This document shows positions 1-11,813 of a DNA stretch of 64,000 nt, piece after piece. The stretch is from positions 152,635,920-152,699,919 of the forward strand of contig OZ020267.1 in the NCBI GenBank assembly GCA_963971225.1, written 5' to 3'. The stretch comes from Melieria omissa. Lineage: Eukaryota; Arthropoda; Insecta; Diptera; Ulidiidae. Under the pieces are notes generated by a model. That model had not been told where the DNA came from. It saw only the letters and a program-made list of their open reading frames with translations, and did not search any database. The first letter of the stretch is position 1. Each line of letters starts with the position of its first letter. The position numbers were made by a program, and so were the translations under genes.

Positions 1-2864
1 AAAAGTACAAGAGACACGCATTGCGCGGCCTTAAAGTGTAAATACCATTTAAGTACCAAAGTACACTACACACGGGCGCCGTTCATTGCACGCTGAAGTG
101 TTGTTAATGAAATACGCATTTTCGCCATTAAGACGACGACGACGACGGGCGTTGATTGCCTTTACTGGGGTTTGTTGTTGTTGTTGTTGAAGCAGCAATA
201 AGCACTTTTTTGCTGCGCCAGGCACGTCGACCAACTGCCGACTGTCCGAGTGTATGTTGCTTTTGTTGTTGCTGTGATTAAGGGTTGCCATTAAACTGAA
301 ATTTGAATGCATTCGATCTCAGCCTGTAATCGCAATGTTAAGACTCCCCAAAGCAGCGAAAGCAGTCGAGGGTGATTTGGTGATTTGAAGCCCGTTTTTA
401 AGCTTCAAAATTAATGCGCAGCACAATGGCCCACTTTTGCTTAGGTCGCAGACTTGAGTGCATTCACGTTGCATATGTTGCACCCGCACACATGTTGCTT
501 GCTTTGTTGTGTGTGACTTGTGAACACTTTGTTGCAGCTCAAAAGCAGCAACAACATAAACGTAAACGCTGTTGCAGCGCAAATACGCCATCAAAAATGT
601 CCACACAAAGGCAGAGATGCCCATTGAATCGGGACTAATAAAAATGCTGGCACAAAGTCACACAGCCAGTCAGTCATTCAGTGCGCCACAATGTTGCTGA
701 GCGCATTAAATGAAAAGTACGGCTACAAGCAGCAAAGTGTAAATAAAGTAGCGACACTTTGTCAAGCAAAATTCCCGCAATTTTCCCTCCGCACTCATTC
801 ACACTCACACTAACACAAAGCCAAATGCATTCATGTGCCTGGGGTAGTGTGGGCGCATCCCTATTTGTGTCGCGCTGCTGGCAGCCGAGGACGAGCGTCG
901 TCATGTCAACTGACAGCAGCAGAAATTGCTCGCACAAAGGATTCTGCCAACAGGCGACGCGACTTCCTGCCGATCGTCGCTGCACCGCCGCGCCTTCACA
1001 TCACATCGTTGCCGGATGTGTCAATACACTTTTGTGCCACATCTGTGTGCGATATGTATGCGCGTGTGTGTGTGTTGTGTGTTGGTTAAGTTGGCTGTTT
1101 CTGTGCGCCAGTTTCTGTTGCGGAAAAGTGTATCGACGGCAGAGTTTAACATAATTTCACAGTTTAATGCAACTTTGTGCAGTGCGATGAAGCAATGAAT
1201 GCGCCGCTCTAACAAATGAACGAATGAGTGCGAACGTTTGTTGCTGCGCGGTGAAATTAAATGGAAGCTGCAGCAACGCAGAGAATTGCGTAGAAAATTG
1301 CCAGCTTTCCGCTCATGGAAACGCTTTGGACTGCACTAAAATTAAAAAAAAAAAAACTATGTTGAGCTGAGCTGGTTCGAATCATTGCTGTGGCCGTCCA
1401 CTTCGCCATTGGATTCGACTGGATTTTCGCTTCGCACCGAATTTCAATTAACACTCGCAGTCAGCGAGTGCCCCACATTCCGCTCGTTTTAAAGCTGCTT
1501 GTAATGATGCGCCGCATTAGCAACAGCAATAAGGAAAATCTTTATCGCCGTTTCGAGTTCCGAAAAAAAACGCTTCAAGTGCCTTCTTGGCGCATTTGTA
1601 CCCCACATACGAAAACGCATTTGTTTGTTTATGTGTTGTTGCTGTTCGACATTAGTAAAGTTTTGTTTGTGCTGTTGTTATTGTTTTTACTGCCGCGTCG
1701 GCCGCTATTTGTTGATAAAGCAATGCAACGCCTCACATTTAGCTGGCGTTAATTTGCTTTTAGTGCTTCGAGTGAGTTTCCGTTTTCAAATAAATCTTCG
1801 GTATTAGTTAGTTTTGTTTTTTTCACGTTTCTGTTTTCCCCACTTGGCCGCTGCTGGCTGACAACTTTAGTACAACGACAACAACAACAAACCTGAGCGT
1901 TTATTCTTTTGCTTATCTAATGTTGTGGCCATCATGTTGACTTGTAAACAATGAAATGCTTTTGCGTCAGCTGCACCGAGGCGAAACAACGCTTTTGCGC
2001 TCATTTCTAGTGATTTAACATTTTTTAGGTTAGAAAGTCAATTTACACGTTTGTGGATAACAGCAAAAGTAGGTGAACTGTTGGTTGGATTATGCGATAA
2101 AGTGACCGAGTCAAAGAGAAGTGATGCCTCAAAACTGTTTACCAGCCTTAAGTGCGCTGCAGTGCCTCCGCCTCCACCGACTCCACTCGATTGAAAAGCT
2201 CTGCTCGAAGTGTGAAACCCTAAAAGTGCCTGTCAGCAACATGTGCTCGATGCTGCTGTTGCTGCTTGCATGCGGCAATTAAGCGGCCGGCGAAGGGCAT
2301 TGCGAGCGCGTCGACACTAACAGGACTCCATACGAATTGCCACACTCGAGCGTGGCATGAAACGGTGCGCCGCAGCACTTAGCGTGGCAACTTGAAGCCA
2401 CTCGGCCCATGCGTGTCGGCCGCTTGGGCGTTACTTTGCCACTGTGTGTGTGTGTGTAGGTGTGGAAGGGGAGAGAAGCGCACAAGAAGGTGCAATTTTT
2501 CGCTGTGCTGTGCTTGCGCCGAATAAGCCAACGGCCAACAGCGAAAAAATCAAAAGTGAATTGCCAAAAAATTATGAGAGGCGCTCGAAAAGTAAACTCG
2601 AACAACAACACTTGGCACTTTATTAGCCGACACTCTCTTGTTTTTAGTATTTGTTGGCCCTTTCGTGTGTGTTTTTGCCTTTCTGCACTTTTGGTTTTCA
2701 TAACAAATTAATGAGAAGGAAGTTGAGCTTTAGCTCTTGTTGTTGTTGTTGTTGTTGTTGGTTTTGTTGTCAATAACAACAGTTTTTATTGTTGTTGCTT
2801 CCTCTGCTTGACTGCTTTAATGACATTGTTTTAATGTTTTCTTTTTCCTCTTCATTTATTGCAG
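1..2864 (+). other. Btk29A: Upstream intron of Btk29A, 3' part
   Basis: No coding exon is recognisable here on either strand; the open frames are short and full of low-complexity Cys/Leu/His-rich translations of CAA/TTG and GT runs. The stretch holds a CAA/TTG triplet run near 170-190, GT runs near 1063-1080 and 2444-2457, and a TTG run at 2738-2760. The final 30 bases are pyrimidine-rich and end in GCAG at 2861-2864, which is the acceptor for the first Btk29A exon in the window. The preceding PH-domain exons must lie to the left of position 1. Confidence 0.7.
2738..2760. repeat. (TTG)n microsatellite
   Basis: About eight uninterrupted TTG/GTT triplets, 100 bases upstream of the first Btk29A exon in the window. 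Similar triplet runs recur throughout the window and account for many poly-Gln or poly-Cys/Leu translations in false open frames. Confidence 0.9.
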
Positions 2865-2960
2865 CGTCGCCGCGAACGTGGCCGCATTCCGGTTAAAGGT
2901 GTCCGTCTGGTGGAGACTGCAACGGTGAGCGGCGAGGGTGGAGATCCCTTTGCACCGAAC
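2865..2960 (+). CDS. Btk29A: Btk29A internal exon: PH domain, middle part
   Basis: Internal exon of 32 codons, phase 0 at both ends. It is bounded by a pyrimidine-rich tract with GCAG (2861-2864) and by the donor GTAAGT (2961). It begins RRRERGRIPVKGVRLVE and ends GGDPFAPN, matching the part of the Tec-family PH domain between the early beta strands and the strand that follows (in BTK orthologues, 'ERGRI..K' then 'PF..'). The product is a cytoplasmic non-receptor tyrosine kinase. The PH domain binds membrane phosphoinositides and brings the kinase to the membrane. This exon joins in frame to the one at 3158 across a 197-base intron. The identification rests on the three exons together and on remembered family sequence, not on a search. 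A related Tec kinase is the only alternative, and flies are known for the single gene Btk29A. Confidence 0.92.
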
Positions 2961-3157
2961 GTAAGTACAGCCTTCGCATTCGCCTTTGCTGGTGGCGTTT
3001 TACACTTTCCCGGTGATAGTGGGGAGTTTCCTTTGAAGAAATTTCTGCTCTTTGTTTTTGTTGTGCTTATGTGTGAATTTTCTTTTCACTTTGTGCTTTT
3101 CCGTTTCATTTAGTTTTCTCTTTTTGATTTTACCTTTTCGTTTGTGTTTTTCCCCAG

Positions 3158-3296
3158 GGTTACCCGTTTCAAGTGGGTTACTGCGAGAGCTCGGAGGATC
3201 ACCAGCAGTCGGGCCGCGGAGTGCCGCAGTACATTTTGTATCTGGTGGCCAGCAGCGAGAAGGAGCGCAACGACTGGATACGTGCCATACGACAAG
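3158..3296 (+). CDS. Btk29A: Btk29A internal exon: PH domain C-terminal part
   Basis: Exon of 46 codons plus one base. The acceptor is CCCCAG at 3152-3157 and the donor GTGGGT at 3297, so the downstream junction is phase 1. It begins GYPFQVGYCE (the BTK 'PFQV.Y' strand), passes through a polar loop rich in Gln/Ser, and ends with VPQYILYLVAS followed by EKERNDWIRAIRQ. The Trp at exon residue 40 is the almost invariant tryptophan of the C-terminal helix of PH domains. The loop between residues 10 and 22 (SSEDHQQSGRG) looks shorter than the equivalent loop I remember from Drosophila. The donor GTGGGT is weaker than the GTAAGT of the neighbouring exons but keeps the frame into the zinc finger exactly. 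Confidence 0.93.
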
Positions 3297-5319
3297 GTGG
3301 GTGCTTGTCGCTGTCATAGTTGTATGTTGGATATGTGTGTCTGCGACATTGCAACAGTCATTGGGTATTGCGTTGTGGTCGGCTCGAAACCATGTTTCGT
3401 ACCCACCAAGTCACGCACTGCATAGACATTTTCGGAAGCGTAGAGAAGTCGTGTTCGAAGTGGCCAACATTTTCGATGCGCTGTGACCCAAAAAATTCTT
3501 AAAGAACTGAAAAACGTCTGGCCCGAGCAACAGCCACACGAACCCATCATACAATCTACTCATGGCCAAAGGTACCATGCCCATGTTTTCAGCTGCTGTT
3601 GTCGTTGTTGTTGGCGTAGTGTTGGTGTCGGTGGCTTGCGGTGCTGCTTGTGCTGGGCAAGAATGGGTCATAATCACGCAGCTGCGGCATTGGCTGTGTG
3701 GGGAAGCGGCGTCGTTAGGCAGAAATGGGCACAGGATAAAAATAGGCTAACGAAGAGAGTTCAATTTAAAGTCAAAAGATCACGACTGCACGATACCCAG
3801 CAACCGCACAGCAATGAGGAAAATGCAGCAATAACAATGGCTGCAGCAGGCAACAACAATAGGCAAATGGCAAGCGCAACCATCAGTCGGCTAATACCAA
3901 TAATCAGGTTTTAACCTGAAAAGAAGTTCAACGCGACTGAGACATGGCGAAAACCTAAAAAACAAAATCCGTTAGAAAATGCTGGCGTACGGTAAATGTT
4001 GTTGCTGCGGTCTGTTTTGGGGTTTCATAAATTTGTTCGGGTGATTTAAAGTTTTCCACTGAGACGGCAGCAAAGGTTTCGTTGTTGCTGCTGCTGCCGC
4101 TTCGAGTTGATTAAAATTTCCATTTGGCTGCAAGAATGAAAAGATTACCGCGAAATCAATGCGGAAATTTGCCAGGTTGGACGGCCGTCAGCTAAGCTTT
4201 TTGTTCGTTTGCTCATTCAGTGCGTTGGTGTTGGCGCGCGCAGGCAACATGGCCCAAGGTCATTTGTGTGTCTGTGTCTGTGTGTGGGTGTTTGGTGCAG
4301 TTGAGGCATTTAGCTGCGCGCATTTTCTTTGCGGTTTTCCAAAAGCCTTTTTCATTTCCATCGGCCTCTGTTTAGGCGCGTTCATCGATCAAAATGTGTT
4401 GGCGTAGCCGTGTTGAATGTTGCCGCAGCGAATTATGAGACACGCACAATTTTATGCTTAACATAAATTTCCGCATTAGGGAAATATTTTTGTTTCTATG
4501 GCTGAGAAGTTTTCGCTGTGCGCTCCTGGGGGGTTTACTTTGAGTTATTGATAGGCATCGACGTCGTGTGTTTTGAGTTCTGTGGTCGGTTGTAATAAAT
4601 GATTGATGAGTTTTGCTGATAAAAATACCAAAGAAGTTGTTTAGGTGGGGAAGTGATTGAAATTTGAGTAATTCAGATAAAATAGATTTGACGTAGAGTT
4701 TGAGGCGAGTTTAGAGATTTGTAGTGATTGAAAAATGCACTCTTTCAAAAAATTATACATTTTCAAAAATTGTTTGTAAGTCATAAATATCTGTGAAATC
4801 TTTGAACAAAACATTAAATGAAAAGTTAGAAAGTTTGAAGTTCTCAACATCAGAAATTCCAGCCACACTTTCCGTCTTTTAATTATCTTTTGAAGAATAA
4901 TTTAATTATTTTAATTTATTTTTAGTAAAATTATTAATTTTTATTTTTTTTAATTTTGCGTTGATTTTGTTGTTGTATTTTTCTTCAATGAAACTATGTG
5001 TTTTAATTATCTTTTGAAGAATAATTTAATTATTTTAATTTATTTTTTAGTAAAATTATTAATTTTTATTTTTTTAATTTTGCGTTGATTTTGTTGTTGT
5101 ATTTTTCTTCAATTGAAACTATGTGTTTTAATTATCTTTTGAAGAATAATTTAATTATTTCAATTTATTTTTAGTAAAATTATTAATTTTTTTTTTTTTT
5201 AATTTTGCGTTGATTTTGTTGTTGTATTTTTCTTCAATTGAAACTATGTCAGCACTTTGCTACAACAAAAATTTGTGTTTCAACCATCTAACTAATTTCA
5301 ATTTGATTCTTTGTTGCAG
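3297..5319 (+). other. Btk29A: Btk29A intron between PH and zinc-finger exons
   Basis: A 2023-base intron with no coding sequence. Its left part (3300-4400) has ordinary composition. From about 4600 it becomes AT-rich and contains the triple tandem repeat at 4877-5249. A good branch-site match (ACTAAT at 5291-5296) and a T-rich tract precede the acceptor TTGCAG at 5314-5319. Confidence 0.85.
4877..5249. repeat. Tandem repeat, three copies of a 124-125 bp AT-rich unit
   Basis: Three head-to-tail units begin at 4877, 5001 and 5126, each opening TTTTAATTATCTTTTGAAGA and closing with GAAACTATGT. They differ only by a few substitutions and by homopolymer lengths (the T or A run in the middle, AATG versus AATTG near the end). 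The first two copies continue into the next with a short GT(G) link, while the third ends 70 bases before the zinc-finger exon. The near identity means the duplications are recent. No coding potential is seen. Confidence 0.95.
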
Positions 5320-5466
5320 TTTGCGAAGACACCAACACACCCAAGTCATATCGTTTCCATCCGGGTCTGTGGTCCGGCAAGCGGTGGTCCTGCTGCAAGG
5401 GCATAAGTCGTGCCACATTCGGCTGTCAGGCGGCAACACACTGGCGTGAAACCAACAATAATCCAA
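5320..5466 (+). CDS. Btk29A: Btk29A internal exon: Btk-type zinc finger (Btk motif)
   Basis: The first two bases complete a Val codon with the last base of the previous exon. 48 further codons follow, plus one base before the donor GTAAGT at 5467 (phase 1). The 49 residues start VCEDTNTPKSYRFHPGLWSG and end HWRETNNNP. The Btk motif is complete: His14, then ten residues, Cys25-Cys26, then nine residues, Cys36. This is the exact H-x10-CC-x9-C spacing of human BTK, and the four side chains bind one zinc ion that packs against the PH domain. The Btk motif occurs essentially only directly after PH domains in Tec kinases and a few RasGAPs, which fixes the gene family. The next exon should carry the linker/SH3 region and is not in the window. 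The final single base (A) would combine with the first two bases of that exon. Confidence 0.95.
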
Positions 5467-6469
5467 GTAAGTGCCAACGCTCTGCCGCTCCTGTCCCGCA
5501 GCAATCACTGCGAGCACAGTAGCAGCCAGACAATGGTTATTTTGATTTTACTACCAAGTTTTGACCGCGTCTGGCCGCCGCCGCCTAAGCTGCCAGCGCG
5601 GCCGGGCTTTAATTAACACGCAAGTGCAACATGCGCAGGAAATGCGTGTAATACATCAAAATGGGCATTCCGAACGAAACAACATTTAAAGCGAAATGCA
5701 GAAGCACTGGCCGGGCTGGGCCGCCGCCGCTTTGTGTGTGTCGGTGTGTAAGCCTCGAAATGTTCATTTGAAAATTTTTATTTTACGACCCTTTTGCACT
5801 CGTCGAAAATTTATAACCGCAACGAATCGCTGCCAAATGCGGCGACGGCTGTGCAGCGGGGCGGTCGCTCGCGAATGGCATTGGATCGCAGCAGAAATCG
5901 TTCGCTGGCGAGGAAATTGGAAATTTATTTTTAAACTTTTGTGTAGCAAAAAGTACAGCCATTTCCACTTCATCGTGTAATTTTCAACAGTAGCGATACG
6001 AATGGGGCGACGGCTACCGCATTGGAGTTTCTGGACCACCTCAAACAGTGCAACGCTTCGTTGTTGCTTCGCCGTCATGCAATTTCTATGCGATCGTTCG
6101 TTCGGCGATTTGGTTGTGTTATTTGAAAACGCATTACGACATGCGGCCAGAATCGTATTGAAATTGTATTTGAACCTTTTAATGGTTTGGAAAAAATAAG
6201 AAAATTCAGTGTGCTATCTGTGTGTGTTCGGGCGGTGCGTGTTGCTGCGATTGTGGCCAATTACTCATTACAAACCATTTGAAGTTGCATTGGATTGTGG
6301 AGAATCTGTCGAAACGACTACAAAATATACAACAAAAATCGTCGATAAAGCAAGAACAAATAGGACACTTTTGTATCTGTATCTGTATCTCGAATACTTC
6401 AATTGGACTCGTATTGCTTGGCCATTCAGTAAAATTGTCAGCTGATGATTCGGTGACTTCTCGTTGCCC

Positions 6470-6500
6470 TTAACCCTTTCGCTTTTTGTTGCCATAAAAA
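6470..6500. repeat. Solo end of the TTAACCCTTTCGCT repeat
   Basis: TTAACCCTTTCGCT followed by TTTTGTTGCCAT matches the first bases of the dispersed repeat at 6694 and 63625, but the similarity stops after about 27 bases. It lies 224 bases upstream of the full copy and in the same orientation. Confidence 0.6.
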
Positions 6501-6563
6501 AATCCTTGTTTTTCACTCATTTTAATAGGTTTTAGAGATAAGAAACCAATCACCTATTTTTTC

Positions 6564-6619
6564 ATTCGATCATTGTCTTTTTACACGGTTTTTCCTGGAA
6601 CCAATCTACCGTGTAAAAA
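6564..6619. repeat. Short hairpin
   Basis: TTTTTACACGG and CCGTGTAAAAA form an inverted repeat around a loop of about 24 bases, between the two TTAACCCTTTCGCT ends. It may be part of the same dispersed element. No coding content. Confidence 0.5.
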
Positions 6620-6693
6620 GGTGTACTTTTTTAAACTAATTTCTGCGAGGAGTGTCAGTCACTTCAAAATCTATAGGTACTGAATTTCTGATG

Positions 6694-7010
6694 TTAACCC
6701 TTTCGCTATTTTGTTGCCATATTGCAACATGTTACTTTGTGGACGTCTGAACCCTCTGTGGTTTCAAGAATAAATTGTTTCTTAGTCCTTTGAATAGTTT
6801 GAAGTTTTAGGAAAAATACAAAATTAATAAACCGAATATTTAAGATTAAAGAAGCGAAGTATACACGTTTTCCAATGGTATAGCTTGACATAGTAAAGGA
6901 AGAAGAAGCAAATATTTCAATTTAGATAATTGATTTAATTTAATTTTTTTATTTAATTTAATTTTAATTTTTTTTAATTTGATTGGAAGTAAATGAAGAA
7001 ATATTCAAAT
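6694..7010. repeat. Dispersed repeat, copy 1
   Basis: It begins TTAACCCTTTCGCTATTTTG and runs through 'CCCTCTGTGGTTTCAAGAAT', 'TAGTTTGAAGTTTTAGGAAA' and 'GAAGTATACACGTTTT'. The same blocks, in the same order and orientation, recur at 63625. By eye the first roughly 215 bases are about 85-90% identical, after which one copy has an indel of about 30 bases. 'AATGAAGAAATA' is shared further on. It has no long open frame on either strand. The leading TTAA could be a piggyBac-type target site, but I do not see a matching inverted end, so the class is unknown. Confidence 0.8.
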
Positions 7011-9663
7011 AAGAAAGAAAGTGTTAAAAGAGTTTTAGAACTTTGAAGAGTTTACAACTTTCTTGTTCTCCTTTGTTGAAACAATACAAAAGTAGATAAC
7101 TCTGAATACTGTCAGCAACAAAGTGTTCCAACCTCGTTCTCTCCATTCAAGAAAGCTTTCAAACATGAACAAAAACATGTCAATGCAATATTTTTCATTC
7201 AAATTTCCCTCGTTTGCAGCAAAAGCAACCGTCAAACAAAAATTTCACAGACACGAAACGAACATTGACCGTCGCGACGTGCGGGAAGTAACAAATGAAT
7301 CGAAGTGCAGCGTAAAAAATTTGGCGTTAAATTTGTAAACGAAGTGTTAAAGTGATCGATCGCGCGAAACCGTCACGCTGCAGCTGGAGTTGTAATTATC
7401 GCCGAGACTCCGATTGGGGAGTCTGCGGCAGCAGCACGTCCGCTTCGGATGCCATTGATGGCAGTTGTTTTGATTTTTGTTTATTTTGTATTTTTTCGTT
7501 TTTAGTTCTGTTGATTTTAGCAGACAGCTTGGCGTGTGTGTACACTTGTGGGTGCATGTAGATTTGTATTAAATATTTTACCAACTGTCAAGAAGTTTAA
7601 TGATTTTTCTACGAAATTGCAGTCTCATGCAGTTTGCATGCTGTTTGCATCAAGTCACGCCTTGCCTTCACCCGATTTGCAGCATTTAAAAAAAAATTAA
7701 AATTCGTCAGCAAAACGACCTTTTTATTTGACAAACACAAAAAGCGCGAGTAGGTGCAGCGCGGCGAAAACTACCGAGAAATGTAATAAAATTTATATTT
7801 ACTTGGGCGCTTATGCAGTCGTAAGAATGAAACAAATCTCAAGAAAGCCTTACATTTTAATTAGTTTAGGGTTGCCATGAGTTGGGCATCGGCATTCGAG
7901 TTTCTGGCTCGAGCTCAGACAGAAGAGTAGAAAAATTCAAATCAGAAGTGAAGATCGACTGAGTTTAATCTGACCGACTGCTGTTCATAAATAATTTGGG
8001 CACTTTATCTCGAATGAATGAGGTGAATGAGCGCAGAGACAGGAACACAATGTTCAGTGATTAAAATTTGTTTTTCAAGCATTGTGCCAGATGTTGGCAA
8101 CCCTGCACGCTGCCAGACAAAGCTGCAAAAAATTGAACGTCTCCAAGGCTGTTGTCGGCGATGGTGAGGGCGCGCTGAGATGACGACGTTGATGGGTGCT
8201 GACAATGGCAGCGACGACGGCGGCGGTGTGCAAGTAGAAATGTTGTTGTTGCGGTTACGTGGTGTTGGCGTTTATTTTAAAGAACATTGCACTCGGAGCG
8301 GCAGCGCAGCCACGGCAACGACAACAACAGCAGCTGTGGCAGCAATGAGAACGCATCATGATTATTTGTGAAGCGTTCGCACATTTTTATAGGCGCACAA
8401 GAGTGCAGTGAGTGTCGGCATGTCGGTGTCAGCCATTGTGTTTGTGTGTGTGGGTGAGCAGTTTTTATGCGGCTGATTGCATTTTACACTTCAAGTTAAA
8501 GTTGGGTGTGTACGTGATTGCCCGGCAACGGGGATGTACGTGCGTGCCGGCGCGGAGAGGAGAGGAGGCGAGCGGCAGTACAGATTAACTGCACATGAAG
8601 CGATTTATTGCGGATTTTGCTAGACAATGTGCGCTTTGCGTGCATTGAAAACACGAAATAAAATGAGAGTCGAATGAGTGCGTCGTAATTTCCATTCCTT
8701 CTCTGTCACGTGCAGTGGCAAAGATATTTTTAGGTTTTAAAAAATCAAATCAAAGTTGCTTTGTTTGAGTGTTAGTCACACATTGGCGTAGAACTTCCAA
8801 TTGATTTCAATTAAACTGTTTAAGCAAAGGTTGAGTTGAAGATCCACACCCAACGCCAGTAGTTTGCCTCAGCGGCAGCGCCCATTGCCGAGTTGTCACT
8901 GCCGCCCATTATTGTCGGCGCTCCTCTTGAGGCTTCAAGCTCCAAGCTTCCGTGGCTGTCATTTGTTTTTCTTGACAGTTGGAGAATGAACTTTGCATTT
9001 CCTCTGACAACGCACTGTTTGACAGCTTTGACAAACTGTCAAATGTCAATAGCGCGCTGGGTGTACATAGCTTTCCAATGCGTGCCAAGTGCTCCAGCTG
9101 CCGTGTGACAGTGCGAGAGGGAAAGTGGCCAAAGCCGTGACTGCAACGCATGCTTTTCTAATGTCAACGTGTTCGTCGTGTGTACTTTGCGGTGTGGACA
9201 CGCCCCAAGTCCTTGCACGCGCGTGCTGTGCCCTTCATGTGCCGCCAGTGTTGCACTTTAAAGTGGTCTCAAGTTGTCACTGAATGCCGTTGGCCGCTAC
9301 TTGCTGCTGTTGCCGTGTGTTCAATTGTAATTGCAGCAATTGTGGAAAATTGCTGTTGCCGTTGCCGTTGCGTGCTTGAAGGGTGCACAACTTTGCTGTT
9401 GACGCTCTTCTGTTGCGTCTTCGCATTGCTTTTTCTCACACTTGACGATTTTCCTTTTCCTGTGCAAATCTTTGGTCAATCCGACACGCAGTTCAGTTGC
9501 TGCGTGTGTGTGTGTGTTTTAGTATTGTTTTTGTGCAAATATGGCGACCACAGTGATTACAGTTTATTGCTGCGACTCTTGTCTTGGCGTACTTTGAGCT
9601 TTTTTTTGTTAACTTTTTGCAAGCACACTTTCGTTGACTGTTTGGCTTAGGGATCCCACATTA

Positions 9664-9683
9664 TTGTTGTTGTTGTTGTTGTA
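9664..9683. repeat. (TTG)n microsatellite
   Basis: About seven TTG triplets. It is one of many such runs in the window and is listed because it generates a false Cys/Leu/Phe-rich frame downstream. Confidence 0.85.
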
Positions 9684-11633
9684 ATGTTTGCAATTTTGTT
9701 TATTTTCTCATGTGTGCGACAAAAGTGTTGTCTGTTTGCAATTGTGGTTTGGATTGTGTTGATATTTTGTTGCCTGTTTGTTTATTTGTCTGACTGCAAC
9801 TTTTCAAGTCGCAGCACAGGAAATATTTGTTTATTTTGCTTATTAACAATGAATGAGTTGTGCTTTAAACTGCAGCAAAACGAAAAAAGTTTGCAACGGA
9901 GATGTGTTAGAGATTTTTTTTATACCAAAACAAACTTTAAGTTGGAACAGAAAGGTGTGTGAGGAGTAAGTGATGAGTGTTTGGCTGGTTTGACCTACAC
10001 TTGTAGAGTTGTTTAATGTTAAGTTTGTCATAAGAGTTAAAAAAAGAACAGGTGAAAAAGTGCAAACTAAAATTTGATTGTCATGGAGTTCTTACGAAAA
10101 GTCTGCACAACTTATTAGCAAAAAGACACAAGCAAGGACCAAATTATTCGTCGAGTTTAAGCCCCGAACAATATGACAGGTTCATTAGTTCAATTACCTT
10201 ACTGTCCCTCCCTCCCCCTCCCCGATTTCTATCGTTCGTGCCTTTGTTTCTTAAAAATTCTATCAAAGGTTTCTCAGTAATTTCCTGTTCGCTCAAAATC
10301 ATCGAACCTGAACGTTTTTACTGTCCATCATAAACGACAATGCGCACTTTTCTTCTGTCATTTTTAAACCTGACTTTGTTGCAATACAATGTTGCCAGCT
10401 ATTTGAATGCATTCCTCCCATGTCAGCACAGATTTTATCATTATTACGGTCCGTCAGTTTTTATGCTCAGCATTGCCAAAGTCAAATGTCACCAGCGCAT
10501 TTTATGATCGCTGCAATTTTTGTGTGTGACGATGCCGCGCGTTCAGTGTCAAAACTGAGCCGTTGTTCTTCTCTGAGAAATGTTGTGCATGTTTCAATAA
10601 ATTATCGCCAACATATATGAAAATTGTTAAATTACCCTTGACACTTATTTGTGGCACTTGTGCGCTTCGTTGTCTCACCCCACCAATCGCTAAGAACTTT
10701 ATTGTGTGTTGCAGGAAGTGGTGGGGCTGCGTCATTGCTGTGCTGCTGCTGCATGCATAATTCATTGCCGGCCCACAACGCATTCGCGCCTCGCCAGCCA
10801 GAACCCGGTGTGAACCGATGTGCTGTTGATGCGATGTGATATTATGTTGAAAATGATTTATTGATTCCATTGCACTTAGACCGTTTTTCGCTATGGCAAT
10901 GAATATTTAAATGCGAGTTTGATGTTGAATGAATCCCTGCCTGGAAATTGAAAAGTGATGACTGTCAAAGTCGTCGTCGTCGTTCAGTAGCTCGCAGTCA
11001 CATTGAAATATGCTTCATTGCTTCAAATTATAATGGCGATATCTGATTTATCACTGCAGTGATGTGTCCTCGGCGGCGCTGTGCGTCTCGCATGGCTAAT
11101 GGCATTGATGAAAAACGCGTCTCGAGTGGTCTTCATCAATTACGACCGCATCCTTAAAGTGCGACTTAATGCTCGCCACATGCGCACACATGCAGCGCCT
11201 TATCGTTGCTTTCCGCTGCGGCAGCTGCGTTCCGTGTGGGGGCGTCGCGCGTTTCACGTTGTGCTCGGCGACAGTGTCGCCAGTTTTAATCACCGGCATT
11301 CAATTGCCATTAAAATTTCTTTATGCCTTCGACACTCAGTAATACCGTTTTTACATTCCTTTCTTATAGTGTCTTGTGGGTTTTTTTGTAGAGAGAGTCG
11401 TTATAATTTTCTGGGTATTTAATGATTAAGGTTTTTGTTCAATGTTCTTTTATGCCAAAAGTATTTTACTTTCATGACGACCTAATCGACATTATGATGG
11501 TTTACATATTTTGTTATTCTGAACTAACAGTTGTTGTTGTTGTAGTTGTTCTCTTTAGGGACCTGAGCCAGAGTGCGTCCAAGTTGGAAAACATTGGTTT
11601 TTTTGAGGTACATATCGCACACCCACTACAAAA

Positions 11634-11813
11634 GTGACAACTCAAAATTTTATTTTTTCAGGAATCGCAAAAAACTGTTTTTAAGCTGTATAAACATTTT
11701 TTTTTAAATAATGTATAGACTGTTTAGTAGAAAATCCCTACAGATTATGCTTTAGGAAAAGTTACAAAGATTTTTTATTTAACACTAGAAAATCCAAAAT
11801 TTTGAGTTGTGAC
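11634..11813. repeat. Inverted repeat with perfect 18-bp arms
   Basis: GTGACAACTCAAAATTTT (11634-11651) and its exact reverse complement AAAATTTTGAGTTGTGAC (11796-11813) flank 144 AT-rich bases. A further AAAAGTGACA motif occurs inverted near 11833 and direct near 11966, so the same outer word appears three times in alternating orientation. This looks like a decayed MITE cluster or a foldback segment. No clear target-site duplication was found. Confidence 0.65.

Noticed and set aside
1370..1395. GGTTCGAATCA resembling a tRNA B box
   Set aside because: No A box at the right distance and no acceptor stem pairing around it.
9180..9962. Two successive hydrophobic Cys/Leu/Phe-rich frames on the + strand
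   Set aside because: They are translations of TTG/TGT/GTG-rich DNA. They have no domain, and similar frames appear wherever such runs occur in this window.
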